NCBI RefSeq assembly: GCF_036032445.1
Contig: NZ_CP107932.1
Coordinates: 6,140,501-6,204,500 of the forward strand
Origin: Nocardia sp. NBC_00416
Lineage (GTDB): Bacteria > Actinomycetota > Actinomycetes > Mycobacteriales > Mycobacteriaceae
Direction of reading: 5' to 3'
DNA length: 64,000 nucleotides
Part shown: positions 1-7,330 of the stretch, piece by piece
Layout: each line of letters opens with the position of its first letter
Numbering within the stretch: the first letter of the stretch is position 1
Notes under the pieces: generated by a model
Database searches by the model: none
The model's input: the letters and a program-made list of their open reading frames with translations, nothing else
What the model was told of the DNA's origin: nothing
Position numbers and translations under genes: made by a program

Positions 1-1
1 G

Positions 2-268
2 GAAATGGATCTGACCGTGGACGGGCATATCGCCACAGGTGTTTGGAGCGAGCGCACTGCCCCACAGGGCTATTACCGGGGCGCGCGCTATCACGGCTCC
101 ATCCAATTGCTGGTGGAGCTGACCGGCAACCGGATGGCCGGGAAATGGGTGGGGTTCGGCAAGAATTTCGAGATCAATACCGGTCCGTGGGAACTGGTGA
201 TGCAGGAGTCTTCGACTGCGAAGGCGGCTATAGACGCATACAACCGTCCGCCTCCGCTCGATGATTGA
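2..268 (+). CDS. C-terminal part of a conserved actinobacterial protein (5' end outside window)
   Basis: The frame is open to the left edge, so this is probably the tail of a longer gene; an ATG at 5 is not needed as the start. The visible 87-88 residues contain YYRGARYHGSIQL and KWVGFGKNF. I associate these motifs with the C-terminal region of some actinobacterial helix-turn-helix (XRE-type) regulators, but no DNA-binding domain is visible here. The function is therefore left open. It ends in TGA at 266-268, overlapping the decayed fragment that follows. Confidence 0.55.
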   Translation, partial: EMDLTVDGHIATGVWSERTAPQGYYRGARYHGSIQLLVELTGNRMAGKWVGFGKNFEINTGPWELVMQESSTAKAAIDAYNRPPPLDD

Positions 269-516
269 GTGATGCCGGACTCACGCGTCGGGCAGGAGCC
301 GATGGCGCTACCGTCCTGGCTCTGTTCACCGACGCAGTCGACGATCGCATCTGCGGTCCGGTCGGGCCCCGATTGGAGCGTACGCGGGCCTGCGCACCTC
401 CCATTGGTGGCGTGATGGCGGTGCGCGGGGCCACATCGGCCTTCTTTCGACCTATCAGGGAATTCGCGCTCATGGATCCGAACAACAACCTGCTCCGCTT
501 CGGGCGGCGCGACTGA
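265..516 (+). pseudogene. Decayed glyoxalase/bleomycin-resistance (VOC) fragment
   Basis: The last ~20 codons read REFALMDPNNNLLRFGRRD, the usual C-terminal strand of small VOC-superfamily proteins (R-x-F-x-L-x-D-P-x-x-N-L-L-R-F). The preceding ~60 codons of the open frame do not look like a VOC domain, and no other frame supplies one. I read this as the tail of a lost gene, joined to unrelated or shifted sequence. An alternative is a short hypothetical gene starting at the TTG at 265. Confidence 0.4.
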
Positions 517-546
517 GCGGCGCGGCGATGCCGCCGAATCCGGTGC

Positions 547-1134
547 CTAGTCGGGCGTCATGGCGCGTTGGACACTGTGGCGGAGCAGGGCGCGCCGCTG
601 CTCATGTAGTTCCGGGGGTTCCTGCGCGGTGGCCGCGTAGACGTTGCTGACCGGTGACCATGCCATGGACATGGCGATGACCATGGCCATGATGTCGAAC
701 GGGTCGCCCCGGCGCACCAGTCCGGCCGCTTGCGCGTCGGCGATCGCCCGCAGTTTGTTGTCGTCGAGGCGGTCGGGTTCGTCGACGAGGTGACCGGTCG
801 GGCGTCGCTCCAGCCGAGCCCAGGTGGCGAGACGGATGAGGTCCGGGCGCTCGAGGTACTCGTCGTAGAGGCGAACTGCCCAGTCGGCCAGGTCGGCGGC
901 GTCGATCGGGACGACGTTCACTATCCGTTCCAGCGAGCCGAAGAAGATGGCGTCGAAAAGCCGTTCTTTGCTGCCGAAGTAGGCGTACAGCTGCGCCTTG
1001 TTCGTCCGAGCGCCGGTGATGATTCGTTCGATACGGGCGCCGGCGATCCCGTGCTCGGCGAATTCCTGGGTGGCCACCTCGAGGATGCGCTGGTGCGTCG
1101 CCGCGCCGCGCGATGTCTGGGGCTGCTCGGGCAT
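547..1134 (-). CDS. TetR/AcrR-family transcriptional regulator
   Basis: A 195-residue TetR protein. The N-terminal HTH is clear (HQRILEVATQEFAEHGI ... TNKAQLYAYFGSKERLFDAIF, about residues 14-60), followed by a ligand-binding helical domain. The ATG at 1134 is chosen because it lies just before the HTH; the longer upstream frame would run into the divergent gene. It is divergent from the zinc alcohol dehydrogenase at 1231. The shared 96-bp gap holds repeats that look like its operators, so it probably represses itself and the dehydrogenase. The inducer cannot be read from sequence. Confidence 0.88.
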   Translation of the reverse strand: MPEQPQTSRGAATHQRILEVATQEFAEHGIAGARIERIITGARTNKAQLYAYFGSKERLFDAIFFGSLERIVNVVPIDAADLADWAVRLYDEYLERPDLIRLATWARLERRPTGHLVDEPDRLDDNKLRAIADAQAAGLVRRGDPFDIMAMVIAMSMAWSPVSNVYAATAQEPPELHEQRRALLRHSVQRAMTPD

Positions 1135-1147
1135 GGTGTCCAACCTA

Positions 1148-1219
1148 GCAAACGGAACAGTTAGTTTGCCGATTCGTATGCGCGCCCCTACCCTGGATAT
1201 AGACAGAACAGTCTGTTTG
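1148..1219. promoter_or_regulatory. Candidate TetR operators between divergent genes
   Basis: An inverted repeat GCAAAC-N10-GTTTGC lies at 1148-1169. Its right half, AACAGTTAGTTTG (1156-1168), recurs as AACAGTCTGTTTG at 1207-1219, a 13-mer with two mismatches 51 bp away. The second copy sits inside a short dyad (AGAC-N6-GTCT, 1201-1214) directly before the dehydrogenase ribosome-binding site. Placement and symmetry fit TetR dimers controlling both divergent genes. This is inferred; no binding data exist here. Confidence 0.5.
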
Positions 1220-1230
1220 GAGGAGTGGTT

Positions 1231-2301
1231 ATGCGAACAACGTTCGGTTGGCAGGCGATGGGGTCGCCGACGGCGCTGCGGCGCACGCTCTTGGAACGAC
1301 GCGACCTGCGTCCCGACGATCTCGCGGTCCGCGTGGACTATTGCGGTGTATGTCATACCGATCTGCACGCGGTCCGCGAGCACGACGGGGCCGGTGGCGC
1401 GCCCCTGGTGCCGGGGCACGAGTTCACCGGTGTCGTCACCGAGATCGGCCCGGCGGTCACCGAGTTCACCGTGGGCGACTCGGTGGCGGTGGGCAATATC
1501 GTCGACTCGTGTGGTGACTGCGCCATGTGCCGGGCCGGTCAGGAGAACTTCTGCCACGCCTTTCCGACCCTGACCTATGGCGGAGTCGACGCGAGAGACG
1601 GTTCCACGACGGTGGGCGGCTACTCGCGCGAGTACGTCGTCCGCGACCGGTTCGCCTACCATCTGCCTGCCGGCCTCGAACCCGCTGGTGCGGCTCCGCT
1701 GCTGTGCGCCGGGATCACCGTCTGGGAACCCCTGAACGCGCTCGGAGTGGGCCCGGGGGCCCGTGTCGCCGTGGCCGGGTTGGGCGGTCTCGGGCATCTC
1801 GCGGTGAAAATGGCAGTGGCGCGTGGCGCCGAAACGTCGGTCTTCAGCCGTTCACCGGACAAGATGGACGACGCCCGGGCCCTCGGTGCCCACGATCTCA
1901 TCGTCTCCACGGACCCGGAACAGCTTGCCGGCGTGCGCGATCGGTTCGATGTCGTCATCGACACGATCTCGGCCCCGCACGACCTCAGCCCTTATCTGCG
2001 CTCGGTCGCTATGGACGGGACACTGAGTCACCTCGGCCACCTCGGCTCGATCACCGTGGAGGTCATCGACCTTCTCATCGGCCGCAAGAGGCTCAGTTCC
2101 GCGGGCAGCGGTGGCAGACCCGCGACGGCCGCCATGCTGGAATTCTGCGCCGCCCAGGGCATCGCCGCCGATATCGAACTGCTGCCCTCTGCCCGCGTGA
2201 ACGAGGCGCTCGACCGCCTCCTGCGTAACGATGTCCGCTATCGCTTTGTCCTCGATATGTCCGATCTGGATGACGGTCTGTGCGATCGTGGTCAGGCCTG
2301 A
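1231..2301 (+). CDS. Zinc-dependent alcohol dehydrogenase, cinnamyl-alcohol/YahK-like
   Basis: A 356-residue medium-chain dehydrogenase. Catalytic zinc ligands fit C41 (CGVCHTDLH) and H63 (PGHE); the structural zinc site is C94, C97, C100 and C108. The Rossmann motif GLGGLGHLAVKMA follows near residue 185. Family knowledge suggests NADP-linked interconversion of aldehydes and alcohols; the substrate is unknown. ATG 1231 is preferred over GTG 1225 because GGAGGAG (1219-1225) sits 5 bp upstream. It is divergent from the TetR gene, which probably controls it. Confidence 0.88.
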   Translation: MRTTFGWQAMGSPTALRRTLLERRDLRPDDLAVRVDYCGVCHTDLHAVREHDGAGGAPLVPGHEFTGVVTEIGPAVTEFTVGDSVAVGNIVDSCGDCAMCRAGQENFCHAFPTLTYGGVDARDGSTTVGGYSREYVVRDRFAYHLPAGLEPAGAAPLLCAGITVWEPLNALGVGPGARVAVAGLGGLGHLAVKMAVARGAETSVFSRSPDKMDDARALGAHDLIVSTDPEQLAGVRDRFDVVIDTISAPHDLSPYLRSVAMDGTLSHLGHLGSITVEVIDLLIGRKRLSSAGSGGRPATAAMLEFCAAQGIAADIELLPSARVNEALDRLLRNDVRYRFVLDMSDLDDGLCDRGQA

Positions 2302-2506
2302 GACACGGTTTCGGCCGGGCAGCTGGAACTGCCGTGGAGAACTTGTATGACCGCGCGGGGTCCGCTGGTCGAGTCGCATGCGCGGCGAACGGATTCAGCC
2401 TTCGGGAAATGAAAGGTGAGTGTGCAACACGTCGCACGCAGCTGTCGATGAGACAGCGGGTCCGTAGCGGCGGGCCTGCATCCTTCTGCGGAAGTCGCGT
2501 TAAAAA

Positions 2507-2719
2507 ATGCCTCGAGTTTCTCGTATCACCTTCGGCGCCTTGATGTTCGCGGGATGTGTCGCGCCGGTGGGTTCGGCCGCCGCGGAATCCGTGGCCGCAC
2601 CTGTTGCTGCGACGTCGTCCGCGACCTCGGTGGGTTCCTCGTCGGCAGATGTGTTCTGCGTAGTCGTCAGATTTTTGAAGGGCGGCTGGGCAGGCCGGCA
2701 GACCGAATGCACTTTCTGA
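2507..2719 (+). CDS. Small secreted peptide, Ser/Ala-rich, two cysteines
   Basis: A 70-residue ORF with a typical Sec signal peptide (basic start, hydrophobic stretch to about residue 20, AxA-type end near residue 26). It is followed by a Ser/Ala/Val-rich linker and a short C-terminal part holding the only two mature-part cysteines (ADVFC ... TEC). I recognise no family. Its layout resembles the broken ORF at 2821 and the remnant near 3804, suggesting a small local paralogous group. The Shine-Dalgarno is weak. Confidence 0.55.
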   Translation: MPRVSRITFGALMFAGCVAPVGSAAAESVAAPVAATSSATSVGSSSADVFCVVVRFLKGGWAGRQTECTF

Positions 2720-2820
2720 TCGCTGCCCCCCAACTCGGCGCGCAGTGCCACGCCCTTCTGCGAAGAAGGTCAGCCCGCGTCACCGGAATGCATTCACCAA
2801 CCACCTCTTAGGAGTTTCAA

Positions 2821-3014
2821 ATGTCCGCATTGCGTGGAATCTTCGTCGGCGCCCTGATCGGCACCGCGACGCTTATCGGCGGCGGTGCCGCCACGGCCGC
2901 CCCCTGGTATTGGAGTCGCCTGCTCCGGCTGCGTCCGAGCCGGTTTCCGACAGCCTCTGCAACGCTAACGAAATCATCGGCCTGTGGTGCTTCGTCAACA
3001 GCCTGTCGGGATAG
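2821..3014 (+). pseudogene. Small secreted peptide gene with frameshift in a C run
   Basis: ATG 2821 opens a clear signal peptide ending GGGAATAAP. Directly after it, at the C run around 2898-2904, the frame turns into Arg/Ser-rich sequence ending at 3033. Moving one frame gives a sensible mature part (VLESPAPAASEPV ... CNANEIIGLWCF) that ends at TAG 3012-3014. One extra C in the run restores a ~64-residue secreted peptide with two cysteines. This could be a sequencing error, a real null allele or slippage-based variation. Confidence 0.5.
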
Positions 3015-3094
3015 ACGCGGGGTCCATGCGTGAGTTCGGCGTCGGGTCGAGGGTGGATTCGCTGATCGAGAAGTAAATCACCCCAGGCGCGTAT

Positions 3095-3157
3095 CGACCA
3101 CTGGTCGTGGGCTGTCACCGTGGACTCGCTCCCGGCGCGGCTCACGACCAGTGGTCG
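3095..3157. repeat. Pair of 13-bp palindromes forming a perfect inverted repeat
   Basis: CGACCACTGGTCG (3095-3107) and CGACCAGTGGTCG (3145-3157) are each near-perfect palindromes (CGACCA-N-TGGTCG). With two flanking bases they form a perfect 15-bp inverted repeat, 3095-3109 against 3143-3157. They lie in the 280-bp gap between the convergent frameshifted secreted-peptide gene and the minus-strand secreted protein. They could be regulator sites or a transcript hairpin; no T run follows. Confidence 0.55.
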
Positions 3158-3312
3158 GCTCGCCGTGTCGCGGCCAGGACAGCTGTGGTGGCGCACAGGT
3201 TACGGGGGTGTGCGGTACTACGGTTCTGTGCAATCACCGGCGGAACCGACCGGCGACCGGACAAGCCGGCCATCGGTCAGGTTCAGGAGGTGACGACTTC
3301 GGTGCCCGATTC

Positions 3313-3675
3313 CTAGCCGCGATAGATCTCGACGTAAGCATTGGTGGCTATGGCGACGACGCCGGGACCCACACCAGTGCAGCCGGTGGTTATGCGCTGG
3401 CCTTCGGGTGTGAACGGGTAGCTGAGAACAGGATAGGGGCCGACACCGTACATCGGGAACGGGCCGCTGGCATAGAGACCGACGCAGTCGACGTGCAAGA
3501 CGTAGTTGCTTCCCCCGTCGGGTCGGCACGTCGCCGACGCACCGAAAATATCTCGCTGGACGGTGCAATCCTGCGGCGCCGCCTGGGCGGCGCCGGAACC
3601 GATGATCGCTACGGCCGACAGGCCCGCCAAGCCGGCGGCGGCGACTCGTGCGGCGGCAAAAACAGTGTTTCTCAT
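3313..3675 (-). CDS. Secreted protein with four cysteines, unknown function
   Basis: A 120-residue protein with a signal peptide (RNTVFAAARVAAAGLAGLS..., cleavage expected after AAQAA near residue 32). The mature domain of about 88 residues has four cysteines (C37, C50, C64, C98), probably two disulfides. Proline/glycine/tyrosine-rich stretches (GPFPMYGVGPYPVLSYP) lie between the third and fourth. ATG 3675 is preceded by AGAGGGAG, a good ribosome-binding site. No known domain recognised. Confidence 0.7.
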   Translation of the reverse strand: MRNTVFAAARVAAAGLAGLSAVAIIGSGAAQAAPQDCTVQRDIFGASATCRPDGGSNYVLHVDCVGLYASGPFPMYGVGPYPVLSYPFTPEGQRITTGCTGVGPGVVAIATNAYVEIYRG

Positions 3676-3803
3676 GGAACTCCCTCTGTGTCAATTGATC
3701 TTCGGGCACGAGCCGCTGAATGTTACATCGGCTGAACCACGGGGTCGGCGGGAACCAATAGGCGGCTGATCGCCTACGGAGACTGACCAGTTTTGAACTA
3801 CTC

Positions 3804-3973
3804 GTGCCGCAATCCATCGCCGAGCCTGTTGCCCCGCCTGTCGCTACGACATGGGCCGGACATCGATGACTTCCTCGGAGCAGGTCGTCTGCCTGGGCTT
3901 CCAGTTCTGTGACGGGTGTCGAGGCAATGATCAACGGACTGTCAATTCCCGGTGGTATTCGGGGTACTCGTAA
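3804..3973 (+). pseudogene. Decayed copy of the small secreted peptide family
   Basis: Two adjacent frames carry pieces resembling the mature part of the 2507 gene: IAEPVAPPVATT (frame from 3804, stopping at TGA 3864-3866), then TSSEQVVCLGFQFCDG (frame from 3866, stopping at TAA 3971). Order and spacing match the intact peptide (Ser/Ala/Val linker, then SSxxVxC). No signal peptide is left upstream. Homology is judged by eye over a short stretch, so confidence is low. Apart from this, the 400-bp gap 3676-4075 shows nothing recognisable. Confidence 0.3.
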
Positions 3974-4075
3974 CGGCAGATTGTTAGCCTGTCACAGCAA
4001 TATATGAGCGTTGCGGCGAACAATATTGTCGTCCATAAGTATTGGCAATTCCGGGCAGAGGAACGGTATCTGATC

Positions 4076-4450
4076 ATGAAGCGGAATATGTTCGGAGGCG
4101 CAATAGTGTGTGCACTCACTGCGGTGGCATTGGTCGGCACCGCTGGTTATGCGAATGCCAGCTGGGCCTGCGGCGGGGGCTGCGAGGGGAGCTATTGGCG
4201 CAAAGTGGGCACGGGGCGATACGAATTCCATATCGAAGACGCCAAGAAGGACGGGTACGGGGTCATGGGCTACATCCGCAAGAAGTCGAACGGCGGCATC
4301 GTGGAAGATAAGTACGTCGGGGGTGGCGCGGGTGCTTCCCTTACCTTCGTCCGCGAGTGGTCGGCCAACTACGTCACCCTGCAGCTGTGCACGGTCGACG
4401 GCTCCGATCACAAGCGAATCAATTGCACGGATCCCGTCGCCGTCGGTTAG
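4076..4450 (+). CDS. Small secreted protein, unknown function
   Basis: A 124-residue product with a signal peptide (MKRNMFGGAIVCALTAVALVG, cleavage likely after YANA). The mature ~99 residues start WACGGGCEG and contain four cysteines (CGGGC pair, then C in QLC and INC), suggesting two disulfides. ATG 4076 is chosen over the upstream ATG 4004 because it places the basic-hydrophobic signal at the N-terminus; GAGGAA lies 12-18 bp upstream. No family recognised. Confidence 0.68.
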   Translation: MKRNMFGGAIVCALTAVALVGTAGYANASWACGGGCEGSYWRKVGTGRYEFHIEDAKKDGYGVMGYIRKKSNGGIVEDKYVGGGAGASLTFVREWSANYVTLQLCTVDGSDHKRINCTDPVAVG

Positions 4451-4604
4451 CCCACCCGATGGCGGGCCGCAACTCACGGTGAATGTGTGGAAAGAACGTT
4501 GATAGCGGCCGCATCGACCACAGACCTGGTCCGAATCTCCCGGTGGGCGACATGCGCGTTCGATTCGGGTGGGTCGGCTCGCCTATACGGGGTACTTTCG
4601 GCCT

Positions 4605-5237
4605 ATGACGGAACCGCCGCACAACTACGGGCGCCAGGACCCTCACCGGCAATACCCCCGGACGGAGGCTTATCCCCGGCAGCAGAGTGGTCGATCGCAG
4701 CCGCCGGAGTACGGGCAGCCACCGGAGTACGGGCATCAGCCGGAATACGGGCACCAGGTGGAGTACGGGCACCAAGCCGACCAGCCGGATCGGCAGTCGA
4801 ACGAGCCGAAGATCAACCTCGGTCGGCTGTGGGCGGGCGGGGTCGGCACGGCCGTGGTCGTCGCGCTGGTGATCGTGGTCCTGATCATGCTGGTTCGCGG
4901 CATCTTGAACATCTCGGTTCTCTCGCCCGAGGGTGCGGGCGCTTACGGAACCGTGTCGACCACGTCGTATGCCCTGGCCGGCGGCGCGGCCGCGATCGCG
5001 GCGACCGGGCTGCTCAATCTGCTGCTGGCGCTGATGCCCAGTCCGATGCAGTTCTTCTACTGGATCACCGGGCTGGTCACCGCGCTGGCGACACTGTTGC
5101 CGTTCACCCTGGTCGCCGGACTGGACGCCAAGATCGCCACAGCCGTGATCAACCTGATCGCGGGCCTGTGCATCATGTCGCTGCTCGGCGGGGTCGGGTC
5201 CGGGGCGATCATCCGGCGTCCGCAGTCGCAGTACTGA
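4605..5237 (+). CDS. DUF6069-like four-helix membrane protein with PEYG-repeat N-terminus
   Basis: 210 residues. The N-terminal ~70 residues are hydrophilic and repetitive (PPEYGQ, PPEYGH, QPEYGH, QVEYGH), as in many actinobacterial membrane proteins. Four membrane segments follow (about residues 83-103, 125-145, 150-172, 178-200). The membrane part resembles the family I know as DUF6069 (short loops, LLPFTLVAGLD, KIATAVINLIAGL). Function unknown. ATG 4605 is chosen as the start of the repeat-containing tail. Confidence 0.65.
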   Translation: MTEPPHNYGRQDPHRQYPRTEAYPRQQSGRSQPPEYGQPPEYGHQPEYGHQVEYGHQADQPDRQSNEPKINLGRLWAGGVGTAVVVALVIVVLIMLVRGILNISVLSPEGAGAYGTVSTTSYALAGGAAAIAATGLLNLLLALMPSPMQFFYWITGLVTALATLLPFTLVAGLDAKIATAVINLIAGLCIMSLLGGVGSGAIIRRPQSQY

Positions 5238-5305
5238 ATCCGGCTGTGCCCGGGCCGGAACCGGGCGCCGGGCAGTGAGAATCGGGCACTGAGGATGCGG
5301 CCGGG

Positions 5306-5689
5306 TTACCGCTCGTCCGGGCGCACCCGGACGAGCTGCTTGCCGAGGTCGGCCCCGTGAACAACTGTTGCAGGGCGGCGGGGGCATCGGCGAGACCTTC
5401 GACGATGTCCGCTGCCCAACACAGCTCGCCCGCCGCCACCCAACCCGCCAGCTGGGTGAGCGCGGTCGGGAACTCCGTGTGGTGGTTGTAGAAGCCGGAT
5501 TCACGCCGAACGACCCGCTGTGGCGGGCCACGGTGTACGGGTCCGCTGGGTGGCGTCGATACCGAGCCACACCACCTCCACCAGGGCCGCACCGTTTGCC
5601 AATACAGGGAAGGGTCTAATGTCTTCGGCAAAGGCGTCGGCGGCCGGTCGCTCGCGGAGAACGATCTGACGGAAAGTCCGGTCGGTCAT
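5306..5689 (-). pseudogene. Collapsed NADP-dependent oxidoreductase (MDR, curA-like) pseudogene
   Basis: ATG 5689 begins a standard N-terminus of the MDR/prostaglandin-reductase-like family (MTDRTFRQIVLRERP ... VWLGIDATQRT). After ~50 codons the frame changes and jumps to the C-terminal part (FPTALTQLAGWVAAGEL, ADIVEGLADAPAALQQLFTG). A second shift gives ADLGKQLVRVRPDER and TAA 5306-5308. The intact family is about 335 residues; only ~125 codons are left. The Rossmann domain is deleted and there are two frameshifts, so no enzyme can be made. Confidence 0.8.
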
Positions 5690-5855
5690 GGCGGCCGATG
5701 TTCACCACCGAAGGGCCCGTGTCGCCTCATTTCCGCGCCACCGACCTGCTGTCCGGCAGGCCGGGAGTATTGCGTTCACGGTGATCGCAACCCGTGTCGA
5801 ATCGGCGATCGCGTCGTAGCCTCGAACTCCGGTCCAGGTTCGGGAGCACACCGTC

Positions 5856-6848
5856 ATGATCAAGTTACTGATTTTCACCCTCGTGGGTCTCGGCGCACAG
5901 ATCGTCGACGGCACGCTCGGTATGGCCTTCGGCGTCACCGCCACCACCCTGCTCGTCCTCAGCGGTACCAGCGCCGCGCACGCTAGTGCCGCCGTCCACT
6001 TCGCGGAGGTCGCCACCACGCTGGCGTCCGGGGCGTCGCACTGGAAGTTCGGGAACATCGACTGGAAGGTGGTGCTCCGGCTCGGTGTGCCCGGCGGTGT
6101 CGGCGCCTTCCTCGGCGCGACGGTGCTGTCCCGGATCTCCACCGAAGCGGCCGCACCGGTCACCGCCGGAATCCTGCTCGCGATCGGTGTCTTCCTGGTG
6201 GTCCGGTTCTCGTCACGGCCGCCGGTGGAATTCAAAGCCTCGGAGAAGACCGCGCACTCCGCGAAATTCCTGACCCCGCTCGGGCTGTTCGGCGGCTTCA
6301 TCGACGCCAGCGGTGGCGGCGGCTGGGGCCCCGTCACCACCAGCACTCTGCTGACCACCGGGCGGAGCGCGCCGCGCACGGTGATCGGCTCGGTGAGCGC
6401 CTCGGAGTTCATCGTCTCGGCGGCGGCCAGCGTCGGCTTCCTGCTCGGGCTCGGCTCGGACTTCTTCGACAACCTGCTGATCATCGCGGGACTGGCGCTC
6501 GGCGGCGTGATCGCCGCTCCCGTTGCCGCGTGGCTGGTGAGCCGGGTGACCCCCGGGGTGCTCGGCACCGGCGTCGGCGGCCTGCTCGTGCTCACCAACG
6601 CCCGCACGCTGTTCAAATACTTCGATATCGAGGGCGCGCCCCGGACGATCGGCTATGTGGTGATCGCGGTGGTAGCGGTCGCGCTGACCGTGTTCGCCTG
6701 GCGCAAATCCCGGGTGGCCGCCGCTGAAGCCGCGGCGGAACCCGCCGACAGCACGGTGGCGGACGCCGCCGAAACCGCCACCGAACCCGCGCGGTCCGAC
6801 GCCGCCGACGAGGGTTCGGCGGATACGGTGCAGGTACCGGCCGGATAG
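5856..6848 (+). CDS. TauE/SafE-family anion exporter (sulfite/sulfonate-type permease)
   Basis: 330 residues with about eight hydrophobic segments in two homologous halves. The first half starts LVGLGAQIVDGTLGMAFG and the second GLFGGFIDASGGGGWGP, the paired glycine-rich signatures of the TauE/SafE (UPF0721) family. Family members move sulfite, sulfoacetate or related anions out of the cell; the substrate cannot be read here. The C-terminal ~50 residues are an Ala/Glu/Asp-rich cytoplasmic tail. No sulfur gene is adjacent. Confidence 0.85.
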   Translation: MIKLLIFTLVGLGAQIVDGTLGMAFGVTATTLLVLSGTSAAHASAAVHFAEVATTLASGASHWKFGNIDWKVVLRLGVPGGVGAFLGATVLSRISTEAAAPVTAGILLAIGVFLVVRFSSRPPVEFKASEKTAHSAKFLTPLGLFGGFIDASGGGGWGPVTTSTLLTTGRSAPRTVIGSVSASEFIVSAAASVGFLLGLGSDFFDNLLIIAGLALGGVIAAPVAAWLVSRVTPGVLGTGVGGLLVLTNARTLFKYFDIEGAPRTIGYVVIAVVAVALTVFAWRKSRVAAAEAAAEPADSTVADAAETATEPARSDAADEGSADTVQVPAG

Positions 6849-6902
6849 CCGCCGACCACCCGGTTCCGCTTCGCTGTGCGGTACCACCGGATGAGGGGAC
6901 AA

Positions 6903-6940
6903 CGCCCGGCCGCCCGGACTTCAGGTCCGGCGGGCGGGCG
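6903..6940. terminator. GC-rich hairpin between convergent genes
   Basis: A perfect core stem CCGGAC-TTCAG-GTCCGG (6914-6930) is extended by complementary CGCCCGGCCG / CGGGCGGGCG flanks. It lies between the exporter gene and the convergent VOC gene, so it can serve transcripts from both sides. There is no strong T run. Confidence 0.6.
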
Positions 6941-6953
6941 TCTTCAGGTGCGG

Positions 6954-7319
6954 TCAGTCCACGGGTGCGACGCGGATCAGATTTCCGTCCGGGTCGGCGA
7001 CCAGGAATGTGCGTCCGAACACGGCGTCGTGCGGTTCCAGGACCACCTTCACACCCCGGCCCACCCACTCGTCGAACCGCTGGTCGATCGCCGCCGGGCC
7101 GCCGGGCACGTTCAGGCAGACCTCGCTGGTGCGGGCATCGGCCGGGGACTGCTGTTCGGCGTGGCCGCTCCACAGTGCCAGGTCCACGCCGCCGCCCAGG
7201 TCGAAGGTGATGAACCGGGGAGATTCGAACTTCGGCGACATATCGAACAGATCCGAGTAGAAACGGGCCGAGGCGGTCGCGTCGGCGACGTACACGATGA
7301 ACATGTTCGGGGTCGGCAT
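6954..7319 (-). CDS. VOC-family (glyoxalase/dioxygenase fold) protein
   Basis: A 121-residue single VOC domain. It opens MFIVYVADATASARFYSDLF and closes FLVADPDGNLIRVAPVD, the diagnostic first and last beta strands. Members include glyoxalases, antibiotic-binding resistance proteins and uncharacterised binders. It begins 11 bp after the stop of the MFS pump gene on the same strand, so the two probably form one transcript, perhaps a detoxification or self-protection pair. The ligand is unknown. Confidence 0.82.
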   Translation of the reverse strand: MPTPNMFIVYVADATASARFYSDLFDMSPKFESPRFITFDLGGGVDLALWSGHAEQQSPADARTSEVCLNVPGGPAAIDQRFDEWVGRGVKVVLEPHDAVFGRTFLVADPDGNLIRVAPVD

Positions 7320-7330
7320 GGTGATGGACC

